Assembly (NCBI RefSeq): GCF_932526225.1
Contig: NC_064035.1
Span: 19,271,969 to 19,335,968, forward strand
From: Nematostella vectensis
Lineage: Eukaryota; Cnidaria; Anthozoa; Actiniaria; Edwardsiidae
Direction of reading: 5' to 3'
DNA length: 64,000 bases
The stretch's first letter is position 1; each line of letters opens with the position of its first letter. Under the pieces are notes generated by a model. That model was not told where the DNA came from. It made no database searches and saw nothing but the letters and a program-made list of their open reading frames with translations. Below, piece after piece: positions 49,301 through 61,200 of the stretch. Made by a program: the position numbers and the translations under genes.

Positions 49301-51614
49301 GCAATCCCTGAAATAGCATTAACACAGTGATGGTCATAAACATGCAAAAAAAGCACTATTATAATATATTGATACAAATACATTTTTGTAACAATACTGC
49401 TTTAATTTGTAGAGTAAAATGTTGCTGGTATTCTTCCCAAGACTCGACTAGGGTATAGACATCTTTGTTGAAAGTTTTGTACAAAAAGCAGAGATTGTGT
49501 AAGATCACATTCATAGTTCCTAAGGGGTTTCTTAGGTTACCTCATCAAATTCATAACCTTTTCGTGTTAATAATTTCATGATTATAAAAAAACTAGAGAA
49601 TTTAAGTGACAACACACAAACACTTTGGATAAAATATTAATTGTCTATAATAGGCTTTGGCAACACCTTGTCAATGTTTTTGTTGAATTTTACAATAAAT
49701 AAAACTATACATTCTGCTTTAGTTCAGGTAACTATAACACTTTTCAATTGCTTGATTTTATTGTCCCAAATTGCAAAATCCTGGTTTTAACTAAAATAGT
49801 AAAATCATAATAACAAAGCGTCACTAAATACTGGCATTTCAAAATGTCATGAAAATTAAGTGTAATAAGGAACTTTGTTTTATTTCTTCTTTTTTCAAAC
49901 TATAAGAGAACTATATATTAGTTTTGTAATATTTTTTCAGCGAATTTCTATAAAAAGGCTCCTAAGATACCTTAAGGAGCCTATTCTGCAAAATATAGCT
50001 TATTATTTACTATGGTGGCCCACAGGGGCACAGAAAAACTTCTTCTTCACTGCAAAACTTTATTTCTTCATGCCAAAACTTAATCCTCTTATAGCAATAC
50101 TTTATTTCTTCACAGCAAAATGTATTATCTCATGGCACAATTTTTTCTCCATGGCACAATTTCTTCTGGAGTTGAAAATTGAAAGGTGATGAAAAACACG
50201 CAAAAGCCGCCTCAGATGCCCTCTGAATCCCCAAGTCCTGTTCCATATACAGAAATTTGACACCAACACCACTTCCACTGTGATAAAAAAAATTTGTTGT
50301 TACGCAAAAATTGAGCCATGATGGAACAGGTTTTGTCGTACCACGACAAACAAAGAAAATATTGCAGTGAAGAAATAGGGTTTTGGCTTCAAGAAAAAAA
50401 TTTTGGCTTTGCCCCTTTGGGCCACCATTATTTGAAGAATGACAATTTGCCATTAATTTTCAGAATTCACTGGAGGAACTTAGGGCCTTCTGCTCCCAGT
50501 GAAGAGAATTTATTAAAGCATAATTTTTAAACAGACACCTTTTTTAAGTTCTTTTTCTTTCTTGTAAACCTTATCAGTTTCTTCAAGGATTAGGGCATCA
50601 CCCTTTTCACACAGTGTTCTGGCTGTCGTTCCTGCATTTGCAGCCTCTATTAGCTTCAACAAGATACCTGCCATCAAACAAAAAAATAACAATCACAATT
50701 AAGTACCAAGCACAAACAAAATAAATAAGTAAATAGAATTCCAATCAAACTATAATTTTATCTCTCTATCCTAGCCATTTTTTTTTCTATTTCACATCCT
50801 CTATGTTTTAATGATTTAAGAGACCATTTTTTTTTTTTTTTTTTTATAAAAGAAATCTTAAAAAGATTGTAGCTAATAAGTAAAACTAGACAATACCTTA
50901 GCTTCTGCATGATCCAAAAATATCAATTAACACACCCAAACAAAACAGGCTGGGTGGAGATTTTAGAAAGGGAAAAAAATATTAAATCTTTTGAAATATA
51001 TTTAATTTATCTAACAGAAAAAAGTTCAAATATAAAATTAGTATTTATTAACAGGGTCAATAAAAAAGTTCGAAATTCTAGAGACCTCAGAAGCAGATAA
51101 CTAAGTCAGCTTAGTAATTTACATCTTTATTAGTACAGTGTTTTGATGTGACTGTTTTCTCCTCCGATAAAAAAAAAATCCTCGGCACCCTCGATTGATA
51201 AATAAGATGTAGCAAAATGATTAACAGATCACAATTAGAGTTTATTTCAGAATTAAGTATTTCTAGAGTGAGTAATCGCTGAGTAGTCAGTAACTGATTG
51301 GGCCATGGTAAACGTTAGGCATTATCAAGAAAAAATATTCGTAGTTCCCTTTGAACTCAAACTCGACAATTATGAGCAATGCCTAAAATAGCTTTTTTTT
51401 AGCAACGTTAGGTATTTTTAACGTGTACTGTACAAGCTAAAATTTTATGTTCAATGTGTATAGGACTCAGATGTTCGTGATGTCATTTTTGCAAGATTCG
51501 CTCAGTCCACTTACGATTCGCCATATCGCCAGCCATCTTGTACTTAGTAACGACAACGTCCTCTGCAATTGTAGGTTCTTCTTCCTCCCCCGATTCATTT
51601 CCTTTATCGGCCAT
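43371..51614 (-). CDS. PA2G4: Proliferation-associated protein 2G4 / ErbB3-binding protein 1 (PA2G4/EBP1)
   Basis: Fourteen coding exons, all phases consistent: 51515-51614, 50539-50667, 49202-49307, 48651-48720, 47864-47956, 47392-47455, 47175-47253, 46422-46579, 45786-45837, 45108-45202, 44315-44372, 44163-44232, 43996-44049, 43371-43436 (1194 nt, 397 residues; human about 394). The protein starts [20 protein letters not shown] and has the methionine-aminopeptidase-like (M24) fold without catalysis in the known family. Diagnostic segments include [57 protein letters not shown] and [15 protein letters not shown]. The C-terminus has the conserved SRKTQ plus a six-lysine run (371-376) used for RNA binding and nucleolar targeting in relatives, then a 21-residue acidic tail. 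Family role: binds ribosomes near the exit tunnel and affects growth and translation. Start ATG has good context (GAAAATGGCC). Introns carry two MITEs and a minisatellite. Confidence 0.97.
43697..43765 (-). repeat. Dispersed repeat, copy 2 (inverted relative to 24437-24505)
   Basis: The plus strand reads CCAAGGTCCACGATCCGATC ... GAGCCAAAACCGCGCGC, the reverse complement of the copy at 24437 with a few substitutions. It lies in the last intron of PA2G4. Confidence 0.85.
44421..44674. mobile_element. piggyBac-type MITE, 254 bp, TTAA-flanked, perfect 32-bp inverted ends
   Basis: The left end TTAAAGCCGCATTGTCACCA, continuing to TTTACTTCCGG, is exactly repeated in inverse orientation ending at 44674 in TTAA. 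TTAA at both ends is the target site of piggyBac elements. The interior (about 190 bp) is non-coding. It lies in the PA2G4 intron between exons 10 and 11, about 48 bases from the 3' splice site of exon 11. The perfect arms suggest a fairly recent insertion. Confidence 0.9.
46072..46372. repeat. 31-bp minisatellite in a PA2G4 intron, about 10 copies
   Basis: The unit contains TTACTAGCTTCATCCCTAGT followed by AATGTGTCAAA, with a period of 31 (for example 46201 and 46232). Copies are highly homogeneous; a CTCGTAATG variant occurs in two. The array ends about 50 bases before the 3' boundary of exon 8 (46422). Confidence 0.95.
50012..50428. mobile_element. MITE-like element with ATGGTGGCCCA termini, ~417 bp
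   Basis: The left end ATGGTGGCCCACAGGGGCAC and the right end (reverse complement ATGGTGGCCCAAAGGGGCAA) form inverted repeats. The left interior is built from several copies of a (G)CAAAACTTTATTTCTTCA-like word. The element lies in PA2G4 intron 2 (50668-51514 is intron 1; this one is between 49308 and 50538). No coding capacity; the target duplication is unclear. Confidence 0.75.
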
Positions 51615-51662
51615 TTTCAGGTGCTTTTTGGCGAAGAAATACGAAGCACTACAAACCTATAG

Positions 51663-51685
51663 CCAAGATGGCGGTACAGCACGTG
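51663..51685. promoter_or_regulatory. PA2G4 promoter motifs: CCAAGATGGCGG and CACGTG
   Basis: Fifty to seventy bases upstream of the PA2G4 start codon lies CCAAGATGGCGG, matching the YY1-type motif common in housekeeping and ribosome-related promoters, then a CACGTG E-box. No TATA box is evident. This fits a constitutive growth-related gene. Confidence 0.5.
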
Positions 51686-51689
51686 GGTC

Positions 51690-52089
51690 TAAGATTTCCC
51701 ACAAGTCAGTGCTAACCGCGGAAACGGCGCGCGAAACAATAATTCGCCCAGTAGTGGGGTAGGGCAGATTGACAGGTCAGCCATGTCCAAAAATACAAAC
51801 TCGGAATATCTACTCTCTCTCTATAAGCATAACCACAATCAATTCCCCCCGATTTCCGTTTACTGGTATTTTTCCTTCTGCTTTTGCCCATCTCGAATAA
51901 AAACTTCGAAACTCGGATTTTCTGGAAACTCGTTGGTCCGGCCATTGGGCAAAGCCGATGCAATGGCTTCGATTTCTTTACTTAGTTTTTCTTTGTGTTC
52001 CTACTTCATCAGGCGGATAGCCAGGATTATGCCATAGGTATCATAATTACACATATGTCAAAACAGGTTGCATCCGCGAATCCATGTGT
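51690..52089. other. Intergenic segment upstream of PA2G4
   Basis: It contains overlapping short open frames on both strands (51712-51963 minus, 51783-52037 plus), none resembling a known protein. I see no splice structure. A divergent transcript from the PA2G4 promoter is possible but unsupported. Confidence 0.4.
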
Positions 52090-52145
52090 CGTAACCCGCG
52101 GTGGTTCATGGGTAGCGTCTAAACGGTCGAACCCCGATACAGATT
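52090..52145 (+). mobile_element. Possible tRNA-derived SINE head
   Basis: CGCGGTGGTTCATGGGTAGC resembles a tRNA-type A box and GGTCGAACCCCG resembles a B box, but the spacing is too short for an intact tRNA. It could be a decayed SINE that ran into the adjacent (TTTG/TTTA)n tract. Confidence 0.3.
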
Positions 52146-52177
52146 CTCCGAGTAGTGCAACCTTATAATTTGAAATA

Positions 52178-52985
<808 letters not shown>

Positions 52986-53504
52986 AAACGGAAAAGCTAC
53001 GACTATCGCAGGAGTCAAATTTAGCTGCAAAGTTCAGTATACCGTAATTACGTCGCGGCGCTTACTTGACTTTTCATGTTCAGCCCGAGGCGCTTACTTT
53101 TTAAAAATCTGTTTTATCTCTAGACAAGAGTGCCTTTTTACAACATACAGGGAGTCAAAATCCCCCCAGAACCCTGATACAATTAGGCGATTATCCGGGG
53201 AGCCGCTTTTCCATTAGTAAAAAAAAGAGAACAAGGATAAAGCAAAAACTACAACTAGGAATGCTTAACACTTTAGGGTTCAACGGAGCGGTAGCTCCTT
53301 ATAAAACTGCGGATTAATAACACCGTGTGCATATTTTAAGAGTGTTGAATTAGCTAAGTGTAGTGACCATAGTAAGGCTTTACTCAACATAAAAGAGTGC
53401 TTACAATAAAGCGAGCGAAAACAAAATGGCCGCTAGTCTAACTAACAAACTGCTGACCAAGCGCAGGCTCAGGCCACAGGAAGCCCAACAACAACAAATG
53501 TCAT

Positions 53505-53556
53505 CATACAGGGCGCTAACAGTCAAAGAGCCATACAGGACGCTAACAGTCAAAGC
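53505..53556. repeat. 27-bp direct duplication
   Basis: CATACAGGGCGCTAACAGTC and CATACAGGACGCTAACAGTC, each followed by AAAG, begin at 53505 and 53532. The duplication lies just beyond the stop codon of the retroelement fragment, where a polypurine tract or LTR edge would be expected. Confidence 0.75.
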
Positions 53557-54320
53557 GTGATGGCCGCCGGATCTCCCTGGTTGAGCGACGCAGTAGATTA
53601 GCAGGGCCTGACTCAACTTCTGCCACCAAATCAGGATCAGGAAGGTGGGTGGAGTCGTATGAGTAGGAGCTGCTTGCCCTTGGAATGCACCCTCTTGACT
53701 CGTCTGTGGGGAAGTGTTCTGGGGTGGGCATGGAGCGAGGTCCCTGAGAGAGACAGTTAATTCTCTTCCATCTGCTTACTGGATGTGTGCATATGTAGGG
53801 TTTCGCATCTTTCAGCTCAACCTGGTCGACAAGGGGGTCATTCTTGTTAGCACGCACAAATCGGCGAAGCAGTACTGGACCAGGTTATGGCAGCCAGGTA
53901 TGTGCCGTGCGTGGAGCGGCGTTGGAAGTTGAAGAACCTCTCCTGTGGTGTTGTGTTGGTTGAAGTGCAAAGAAGAGAACGGATGGAGTGGAGAGCATCT
54001 GGAAGCATTTGTTCCCATTTAGTAACTGGTAGATTCGACGATTTGAGAGCAAGCTGTACTGCCTTGCAGATAATACCATTGTACCGCTCGACTTGACCAT
54101 TTCCGATGGGGTGGTAGGGCGTGGTTCTGTTCGATACAATCCCTCGTGCTGATAGATACTCTTTTAACTCTTGTGAGATGAGTGAGGCACCCCAGCCCGA
54201 GTGGATATAGCTTGGTGTGCCGCAAAGAGTAACTATCTGTTCTAAGCACTTGATAACAGTGGAGGAGTGCATGTTCGGGCACGGGAACGCAAAAGGAAAG
54301 CGTGAGTACTCATCCACTGG
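53543..54320 (-). mobile_element. Ty3/gypsy-type retrotransposon pol fragment (integrase end), broken
   Basis: The minus strand encodes the integrase core (VDEYSRFPFAFPCPN ... TTPYHPIGNGQVERYNG) and then a tail ending LRRSTREIRRPSRFDC. The reading starts abruptly at about 54320, so all upstream pol and gag are missing. A one-base frame change near 53893 separates the two parts. In the core, the conserved Asp of the S-D-x-G motif is replaced (H-S-G-W-G), while the Glu in G-Q-V-E-R is kept. It is not functional. No LTRs could be defined. Confidence 0.85.
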
Positions 54321-55143
54321 TCAGTCATATCACTAAGTATTAGCCATTTTCAACGGCTGATTTGGGGAAGCCAAGTATTTTCGATTGAATGTGTTTTTTT
54401 AAATGATTAACATCTCACAATGAGTTCGGGCATGGATATATTATGTCGTATTTACACCTTTTTACGTAAACAGGTAAATATGTTTAAAATTAGCATGTTA
54501 AGTATTCCCTGCATTTCTTCATTCTGTTCTGTTAGGCCACAGTGTTAGTTCAGCGCGTTTTGTAAACAGGTATTTTATTAACTGCTTCCACGCCTCCTTC
54601 TCATCTAGTAAATGGAGTACGTCCGACAGTTCAATTAACTCCTAATGTCCTAGGACTCTCTCACGATATAATTCTAATATCTGTAATTTTGATTTTGACA
54701 ATTGGCAACGTGTGAGATGAAAGATGGGACAGAAAAGCAACTGTTGGGAAGTTAGGATATAGCTGACTAGGTTAAGTCGGTGTTATCCGCTCAGAAAAAA
54801 AAAAAATTAAAATATATTTTGTCTGTTTTCTGTAAATTTTGCTATTAGCAAAGGCACAGCCAGTCATTACCCACCATGGATTCTTTTTTAACCTAAGTGG
54901 TTTGAGTGCGACTCTTGATGGGGTTCGCTCAGTTTCAATTATTACACCCACATCCTAAGCGGAAATATTTTTGATTCGCCTTCGCTAAGACATGTCTGTT
55001 ATCTTCGACGCCAATAGGCCTAATCGTCATTAGTCGCTAGGCTTCTAAAAGTGCGCAGTTTTGTTAAACAGTAATAGACTCTTTCCGCATCATCTGCTCA
55101 TTTTATCAGATCACTGGCAATATTAGTATTTCTAAATTTCAAG
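54321..55143. other. Intergenic, 5' of the GPCR gene
   Basis: AT-rich sequence without open frames or repeats that I can support. No clear TATA box was found before the GPCR start. Confidence 0.5.
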
Positions 55144-56139
55144 ATGGCTAGAGGTAGCTCTTTCCAAGCTTTATTAAATCAAACGAACGGGACCAGCCCT
55201 TGTGCTATTTTTGCCAATGATTTTTTAAAGGATAGGGAATCTTTACACGAGTACCAAGCATTTGCCAGGAGGCACCCAGAGTTAGCCTCGTTCCTGGCAG
55301 CTGTCAACTTGTTTCTACCTGTGCCAACTATTGGCGGTAACCTGCTAGTCATACTGATAATCAGCCTGGCCCGTGAGCTCAGAGTCCCGTCTAACATCCT
55401 CCTGGTCACGCTCGCGGCGAGTGACACCCTTACTGGACTAGTTTCCCAGCCCGCACATGCAGTCACCATCATTCGCGCCCTGACTCAGCCTTACGGCAAA
55501 CTGTGTCGGACAAACGCGAAGTTGTTTATAGACTTATGCTCTTATTTCACCCTCACTTCTGCTCTCACTTTGCTTTGCCTCATCACCATTGACAGATATA
55601 TCTCCATCACTCGGCCGCTCCGCTACCACACTATCGTGACCATGGACAGGACTTACACCGCCATCAAGGTCTCGTTGCCTGGCTGTGCTTTTCTCACGTT
55701 ATCCGAAGTGTTTCTCTCTCCTTTTGTCCCCGTCGTCGTAAGCGCCATTCAATCGATCTACCCTCTCGGTCTCTGCGTCGTCATGGTTTGTCTGCAAGTG
55801 CACCTCTATCGAATTTCCTCCAAGCACAGGGCCGCCATCCGAGCGGGGGAAAGGCGCTTCAACTTGATGTTTAATACCAGGCTAGAACGCAAGGCGTTAA
55901 AGACAGCACTCGTAGTTACAATGACTCTTATAGCATCCTTCGTCCCTATACTTGTGTTTCAACTTTACTTGCTCAAGTATACGTCCGCAGAAGACAACGA
56001 GATTAAGGTGACCCTAATGCCTTTCTTGGTGACACTGATACTAACAGCGCCGAGCCTGCATCCGTTTATATACTTCATGCGAAGCGTTAGAATGAGACAA
56101 GTCATGAAAAGAGTCATTACACGACATTTCCTCAACTGA
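55144..56139 (+). CDS. Intronless class A (rhodopsin-like) G-protein-coupled receptor, orphan
   Basis: 331 residues in one exon, with seven predicted membrane helices. Landmarks: N-glycosylation sequons at N12 and N15; G65-N66 in TM1; L-A-A-S-D with D94 in TM2; C121 before TM3; D150-R151-Y152 at the end of TM3, followed by ISITRPLRYH; P207 and Y222 in TM5; TM7 with S-L-H-P-F-I-Y (304-310). The TM7 N-P-x-x-Y motif has His in place of Asn, and TM6 lacks the C-W-x-P signature (it reads A-S-F-V-P). The second extracellular loop has no Cys to pair with C121. Short loops and a short C-tail (about 20 residues) resemble the melanocortin/adenosine-like groups expanded in cnidarians; this placement is inference. 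The ligand is unknown. It would act in the plasma membrane. Confidence 0.93.
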   Translation: MARGSSFQALLNQTNGTSPCAIFANDFLKDRESLHEYQAFARRHPELASFLAAVNLFLPVPTIGGNLLVILIISLARELRVPSNILLVTLAASDTLTGLVSQPAHAVTIIRALTQPYGKLCRTNAKLFIDLCSYFTLTSALTLLCLITIDRYISITRPLRYHTIVTMDRTYTAIKVSLPGCAFLTLSEVFLSPFVPVVVSAIQSIYPLGLCVVMVCLQVHLYRISSKHRAAIRAGERRFNLMFNTRLERKALKTALVVTMTLIASFVPILVFQLYLLKYTSAEDNEIKVTLMPFLVTLILTAPSLHPFIYFMRSVRMRQVMKRVITRHFLN

Positions 56140-56434
56140 ACGATTTTCACCGTATTTAACCTTGATATATTGCGCTATAACGAACTTTGTGTTTTAAACA
56201 CTGAACTGCGTCTTACAAATGATGGAGCTGGCGTCTGATATACGTTACTGCATTGATCCTCTGATAGACACCCTACGCCGCGGCGTCGACTTATCGCGCG
56301 CTTATGCGCACAATTCCAACAGGGTTCAACTCCGGGATCTAAAAAGAGCAAATCCGAATCCCCTTTTAAGACACTTTTTGGTTTGTCATGTACAGCCTTA
56401 CAATGTGTTTTAAAATGTGATGGATGCGGGAACG

Positions 56435-57135
56435 AAAAACAGTTCGAGTGACCGGCAGCTCGAGTTATCCGACTCCAGTTACCGGGGGCTCGAGTTATCC
56501 GGCTATAGTTACCGGGGGCTCGAGTTATCTGAGCTCTAGTCACCGGGGGCCTAAGTTATCCGAGCTCTAGTCACCGGGGGCCTAAGTTATCCGAGCTCTA
56601 GTCACCGGGGGCTCTAGTTATCCGGCTCCAGTTACCGGGGGCTAGAGTTATCCGAGCTTTTGTCACCGGGGGCCCAAGTTATCCGAGTTTTAATTACCGG
56701 GGGCTCTAGTTATCCGGTTGCAGTTACCGGGGCCCAAGTTATCCGAGCTCTAGTCACCGGGGGCTCGAGTTATCGGAGTTTTAATTACCGGGGGCTCTAG
56801 TTATCCGGTTCCAGTTACCGGGGGCCCAAGTTATCCGAGCTTTTGTCACCGGGGGCCCAAGTTATCCGAGTTTTAATTACCGGGTAGTTTAAGTTATCCG
56901 ACCCTAGCTACCGGAAGCTAGAGCCATCCGAGCTTTAGTTACCAGGAGCTCGGGTCATCCGGCTCTAGTTACCGGGGGCAAGAGTTACCCGGCTCTAGTT
57001 ACCGGGGAGCTCAAATTATCCGGGTCTAATTACCGGGGAGCTCAAATTATCCGGCTCTAGTTGTCGGGGGCTCGGGTCATCCGGCTCTAGTGACCGGGGA
57101 GCTCGAGTTATCCGGCTCTAGATACCGGGGATTTC
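56435..57135. repeat. Minisatellite of dimeric 30-31-bp units, about 23 copies
   Basis: Each unit has two related halves, AGTTATCCG(G/A)CTCT and AGTTACCGGGGGCTCG, spaced 14 and 16 bases apart, so the 30-31-bp period is itself a diverged dimer. Units start at about 56461, 56491 and 56521, then run at 31-bp spacing. The copies decay toward the right end. The array lies between the convergent GPCR and beta-catenin genes. It produces the artefactual minus-strand frame near 56175-56543. Confidence 0.95.
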
Positions 57136-57182
57136 GAGATCTACAAATTTCGCATAAGTTAACGACAAATATATAAGTTAAC

Positions 57183-57206
57183 GACATATATATATATATA
57201 TATATA
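57183..57206. repeat. (TA)n microsatellite
   Basis: About 12 TA units, preceded by two copies of ATAAGTTAACGACA. A similar (TA)n run is at 58845-58866 in the last beta-catenin intron. Confidence 0.85.
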
Positions 57207-58207
57207 ACATGGTTTATTTATATAATCACATACACATAATATTCTAAAATAAGGAGAGTGTATGCTACTCAACCCGAAGCTAAGTACAAAAACCTCGACA
57301 GATCATGCAATCGTGTCCGTTCAAAAATACAAGCCTTAGGTTTCTGAGTGTAATCCTGTTATTCATGCTTGCCGGGTTGAGAAGCACCAAACTCTCGTGG
57401 AATTTCTACCTTTGGCTACAAGAACCCGAAGAACCACAAGGCTAGACTATGTTCAACCTTAATGTGCACTCGTGACTAAACAGTGGGGTCTGCAAAATGG
57501 CGGAAATAGATAAATAAAAAAGTTGGAAAGTTTAAAGGATAGGAAAATTTGAATTGTACCACTGCGAAATGCGACGCACCAAGAGGATTTGTATACAGTG
57601 GAAAAATCATAGCCTTGGATCCTAGCCACCTAATACTGTCGACAGTTACAGTAAATGCATACAATATAAAGCAAGGCCATTCGTCATAATTAAGATTCAA
57701 CGACTCAACTAATGCACGAGTGCAGTACAATTTCGGTAGGTTTAGGAAAAGAAAAAGTCAGAAAATTTGAGTATATGTTCAAAAGGGGTTGCAAATAAAT
57801 AAGTTAACGTGCTGACTAATTTCAAGGGGACCCATAAGTATTATTTTATGTTAGTACTGTTCTTGGCGCACAGGCATGTGGGTAATCCATGATATCAGCT
57901 CTCTTCACTTGCTTCACAATTGGCACAAATGCCAAACTTGACAGAGCTACGCATGCTTATGTTTGACTACAACAAGCGAGGCAAAATTAAATAAAAACAA
58001 ACAAATCCAGTACAAAATTCGCGAGAACGAAATAATAAATCCATAATACTCTACAGTAAAACCTAGGAAATCTTTATGCAAAGCTATATTACAAAATATT
58101 ACAGAAAGGGAGAGACTTTCTGTAAACGTCTACTTTTGACGTTGCAATCAACACCCAGCTTTGGTGATGAACACTTGGCAGGCGGCCAAAAGGGGTGTGT
58201 GGATTAT
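57207..58207. other. Probable 3' UTR of beta-catenin and intergenic sequence
   Basis: This follows the beta-catenin stop codon on the minus strand. The only minus-strand AATAAA I noted is near 57213-57219, which would give a 3' UTR of about 1 kb. No separate gene is supported; short frames at 57476-57730 and 58076-58432 are not credible, and the latter overlaps the last exon. Confidence 0.4.
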
Positions 58208-61200
58208 TCAGAGATCTGTGTCATACAGAGGACCCCCTGGATTTTGGTAGTGTCCTCCCGGTGGCTGATGACTCATGTTCGGGTCGCCATGGAAATCGTA
58301 ATGGTGCCCGTAGTCGACTGGACCTTGCATATAGTCCATGCTCTCTTGGGGATAGGTGTACGCCCCGGGCATCTGGTACGTGTCCATGAGGTCACCCTCC
58401 ATCTGAACAAAGACAGAAGGTTAGACACGTGATAAAAAAAAAAAAAAAATATGGTTAGACACGTGATCAAACAACCAGATATGGTTAGACAATTGATCAA
58501 TCGTGACATATTTACAAATGACTTATTTTTTTTAGTTTTTTTCTTTATATTTTCTATTCAATTCAATTACACATTGTGTAAACTTCCGTGGAATTGTAAA
58601 GCTTAGTAAAAATGCTATATCAATTTTTTTGTCATTATTCTAAAAGGAAAGGGCGTAACGGCTTTTACCGAGAAAAACTAACTAAAAAATGTTTCTAATG
58701 GCACAAATGGGCTGTGTTGGCACTAATATGCATAATATGCGTACAGTAAAACACATGAAAAAAAAAAAAACTCTAACCACCAAACCTCAAAGGCACACAA
58801 CTCTTGTCAGTTGACGTGAATGTTGCTAAGATTGCGAATAACACTGATATATATATATATATATATAACTTTCTAGAATTTGACTTTTTAATTTTGAAAT
58901 AGCGTACATTCTGACCTTGAAAATCAAACCAAGAAAAAAAAAAAACACCACCGACTAGTTACATAAGCACTGTCTTCTAGACACCCTGCACGTGTTTTTG
59001 CTGGTTCGAAAACACGTGTAGACGGCCAAGGCCACGAACTCATTAGCATATCTTTCAGCTCTAGAGCAATCTGGAGACGCGTGCTCGTTTTCGCGTCACG
59101 CGCGCCGTGAACGTGACAAAGTTCGGCGTTTAGTCAAACTTGAAAGAAATAGCTAGAATTTTTGTGGCGGCGGCGATCGAAAGCCGCGTCCGACGTCACT
59201 TCCCGTTTTTGGTTTAACACAGGTGTCCGGTACTTACAGCTGTTCGTTTAGGAATAAAACAAGTTGAAACAGACATTTTACTTTAGGCAGTCGTTTGAGT
59301 CGCATTAGTTACTTCTCGTAACATAGCAAAAAGGTTACGGCAAGTATTGTAAAGAAAGGAATTCTCAAAATTGCCCAAGAGACACCCAGACACGCTAAAG
59401 CGCACGCGTGATTGACGGGCTCACCTCCTGCCAAGGGGCATCTTCCCGGAAGAGCGAGCTGGTCAACTCTACGGACAGCCGTTTCTTGTAGTCTTGAGAC
59501 TTATCTTCGGACATCCGGAAGAGCACTGCTGCGGCGTAGGCGGCGATCCCCTCGTTTCGGGAATGTAGTAGGTCGGTCAATGGTTGTGTGGCGTTCTCGG
59601 CTTCAATGGCTTCTGCTCCCTCTTTGTCCTGGGCTAGCTCGCACAGGACCCCCGCTGCGACTCGCTGGATGTTCTCGTTCGGGGAGTAGAGAAGCTGAAA
59701 AGGAAAGCAAGGACTTGATTTATAAATGGCGATAGGAAAAAGGTATTCATGCTTATTTGAAATATCTCAAACAACTACTAATACAACATTCATGAAAAAA
59801 AAAACGCACATAAAACTGTTTTGAAGAGTATTATTTGGAACATACACCGCCTGTCGAATTACCGCAAATCAACAGCTAGCCAATTATAGTGTATTGCTTT
59901 AGCAGTAGTTATCAGTACAACAAAAGTAGCTGTGAATTATGTACCTGTACAAAAAGCGAGATACAATGCAGACTTCTGATAACAGCTCTGTTGTGTGCTT
60001 CACGTGCGAGAATGTGCAACGCGCCGACGGTCCCCTCTACGATATCATCCATGCGCACGCCATCAATGACCACGTTGTGTCCAGGTCGGCGCTGCATGTC
60101 CTGATTTGCACGCATCAGTAGCTGTACCAAGCGGGGTAGACCTCCGTGCTCACGGATAGGGGCGTGGTTAGCCGGGCACAGGGCAAGATTGCGCATCAAG
60201 CCAATGACAGCTTTGATGAGGGGCCATCTGGCAGGGGGGTGGAGCAGCTTCACCAGCACTGGCAAACCGTAGTGGATGCGCACAGCATTCTGGGCAGCTT
60301 CTGCATCGGCGTGACGGCTGGTCAGATGACGTAAAGCACACACCTAACAGACAAACCATTTTTTAATTAGATATCAGTGACATCACACGTAAAGCACACA
60401 CCTAAAATAAACCATTTTTTAATTAGATATCAGTGACATCACACGTTAAGCACACACCTAAAATAAACCATTTTTTAATAAGATATCAGTGACATGGGTT
60501 CCTTGGTGAGTACACTTAAGAGTACCACCTATAGTTATAAGCATTTTGAAAGAATTCTCATTATAAATTTTGGCGAAAGGTGGGTGAAACCCAACAGTTT
60601 CTATAATTTTTACAATATTGGTGAAAAGAGTTCTGAACTCGTCTAAAACAGTATGAAATATCTGAACAACTGGCCACAAACATATACTACTCGTTCACCT
60701 GATGTAAGACCAATTTTAAAAAATGTATACTCACTGCAGGTTCTGTGATCTCCTCCCTGTCCCCAGCCTGGAGGCAGGTCCGGACCAGGGCCTCGATGCC
60801 TCCAAACCTGCACACAAGCTGCTTGTTACGAGGGTTGTTGCAAGTCAGGTTGGAGAGGATGCCGGCTGCACATGTCACCACCTGAATGTCATTTGACGAC
60901 AAAAGCTGAACAAGCATCTGGAGGAGATTGTCAAGGCCGTCTTCTTTGGTGGCTGCATCAGAGAGGTTGCGCAGGGTCCACAGGCAGTTTTGAACCAAGC
61001 GGTTGCTCTGGTGACCAAGGTGCATAGCCAACGCTTGCATACCGCCAGCCTAAAAGTCAAAATTGTTGACTTGTGTTACTTCATATACAGACTCTTAGAA
61101 GGAAAAAAGAAATAACCGAGCATTTGATACACATACACAGGGTATAATTTTCATCCTAATTATAAAGTATTAACAGGCACTTGATTAACAGGAAATTGAC

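Noticed and set aside
51783-52037. 84-codon divergent frame near the PA2G4 promoter
   Set aside because: No family resemblance and another frame overlaps on the opposite strand; a bidirectional gene is not supported.
54019-54282. Alternative-frame proteins within the retroelement
   Set aside because: Shadows of the integrase reading frame.
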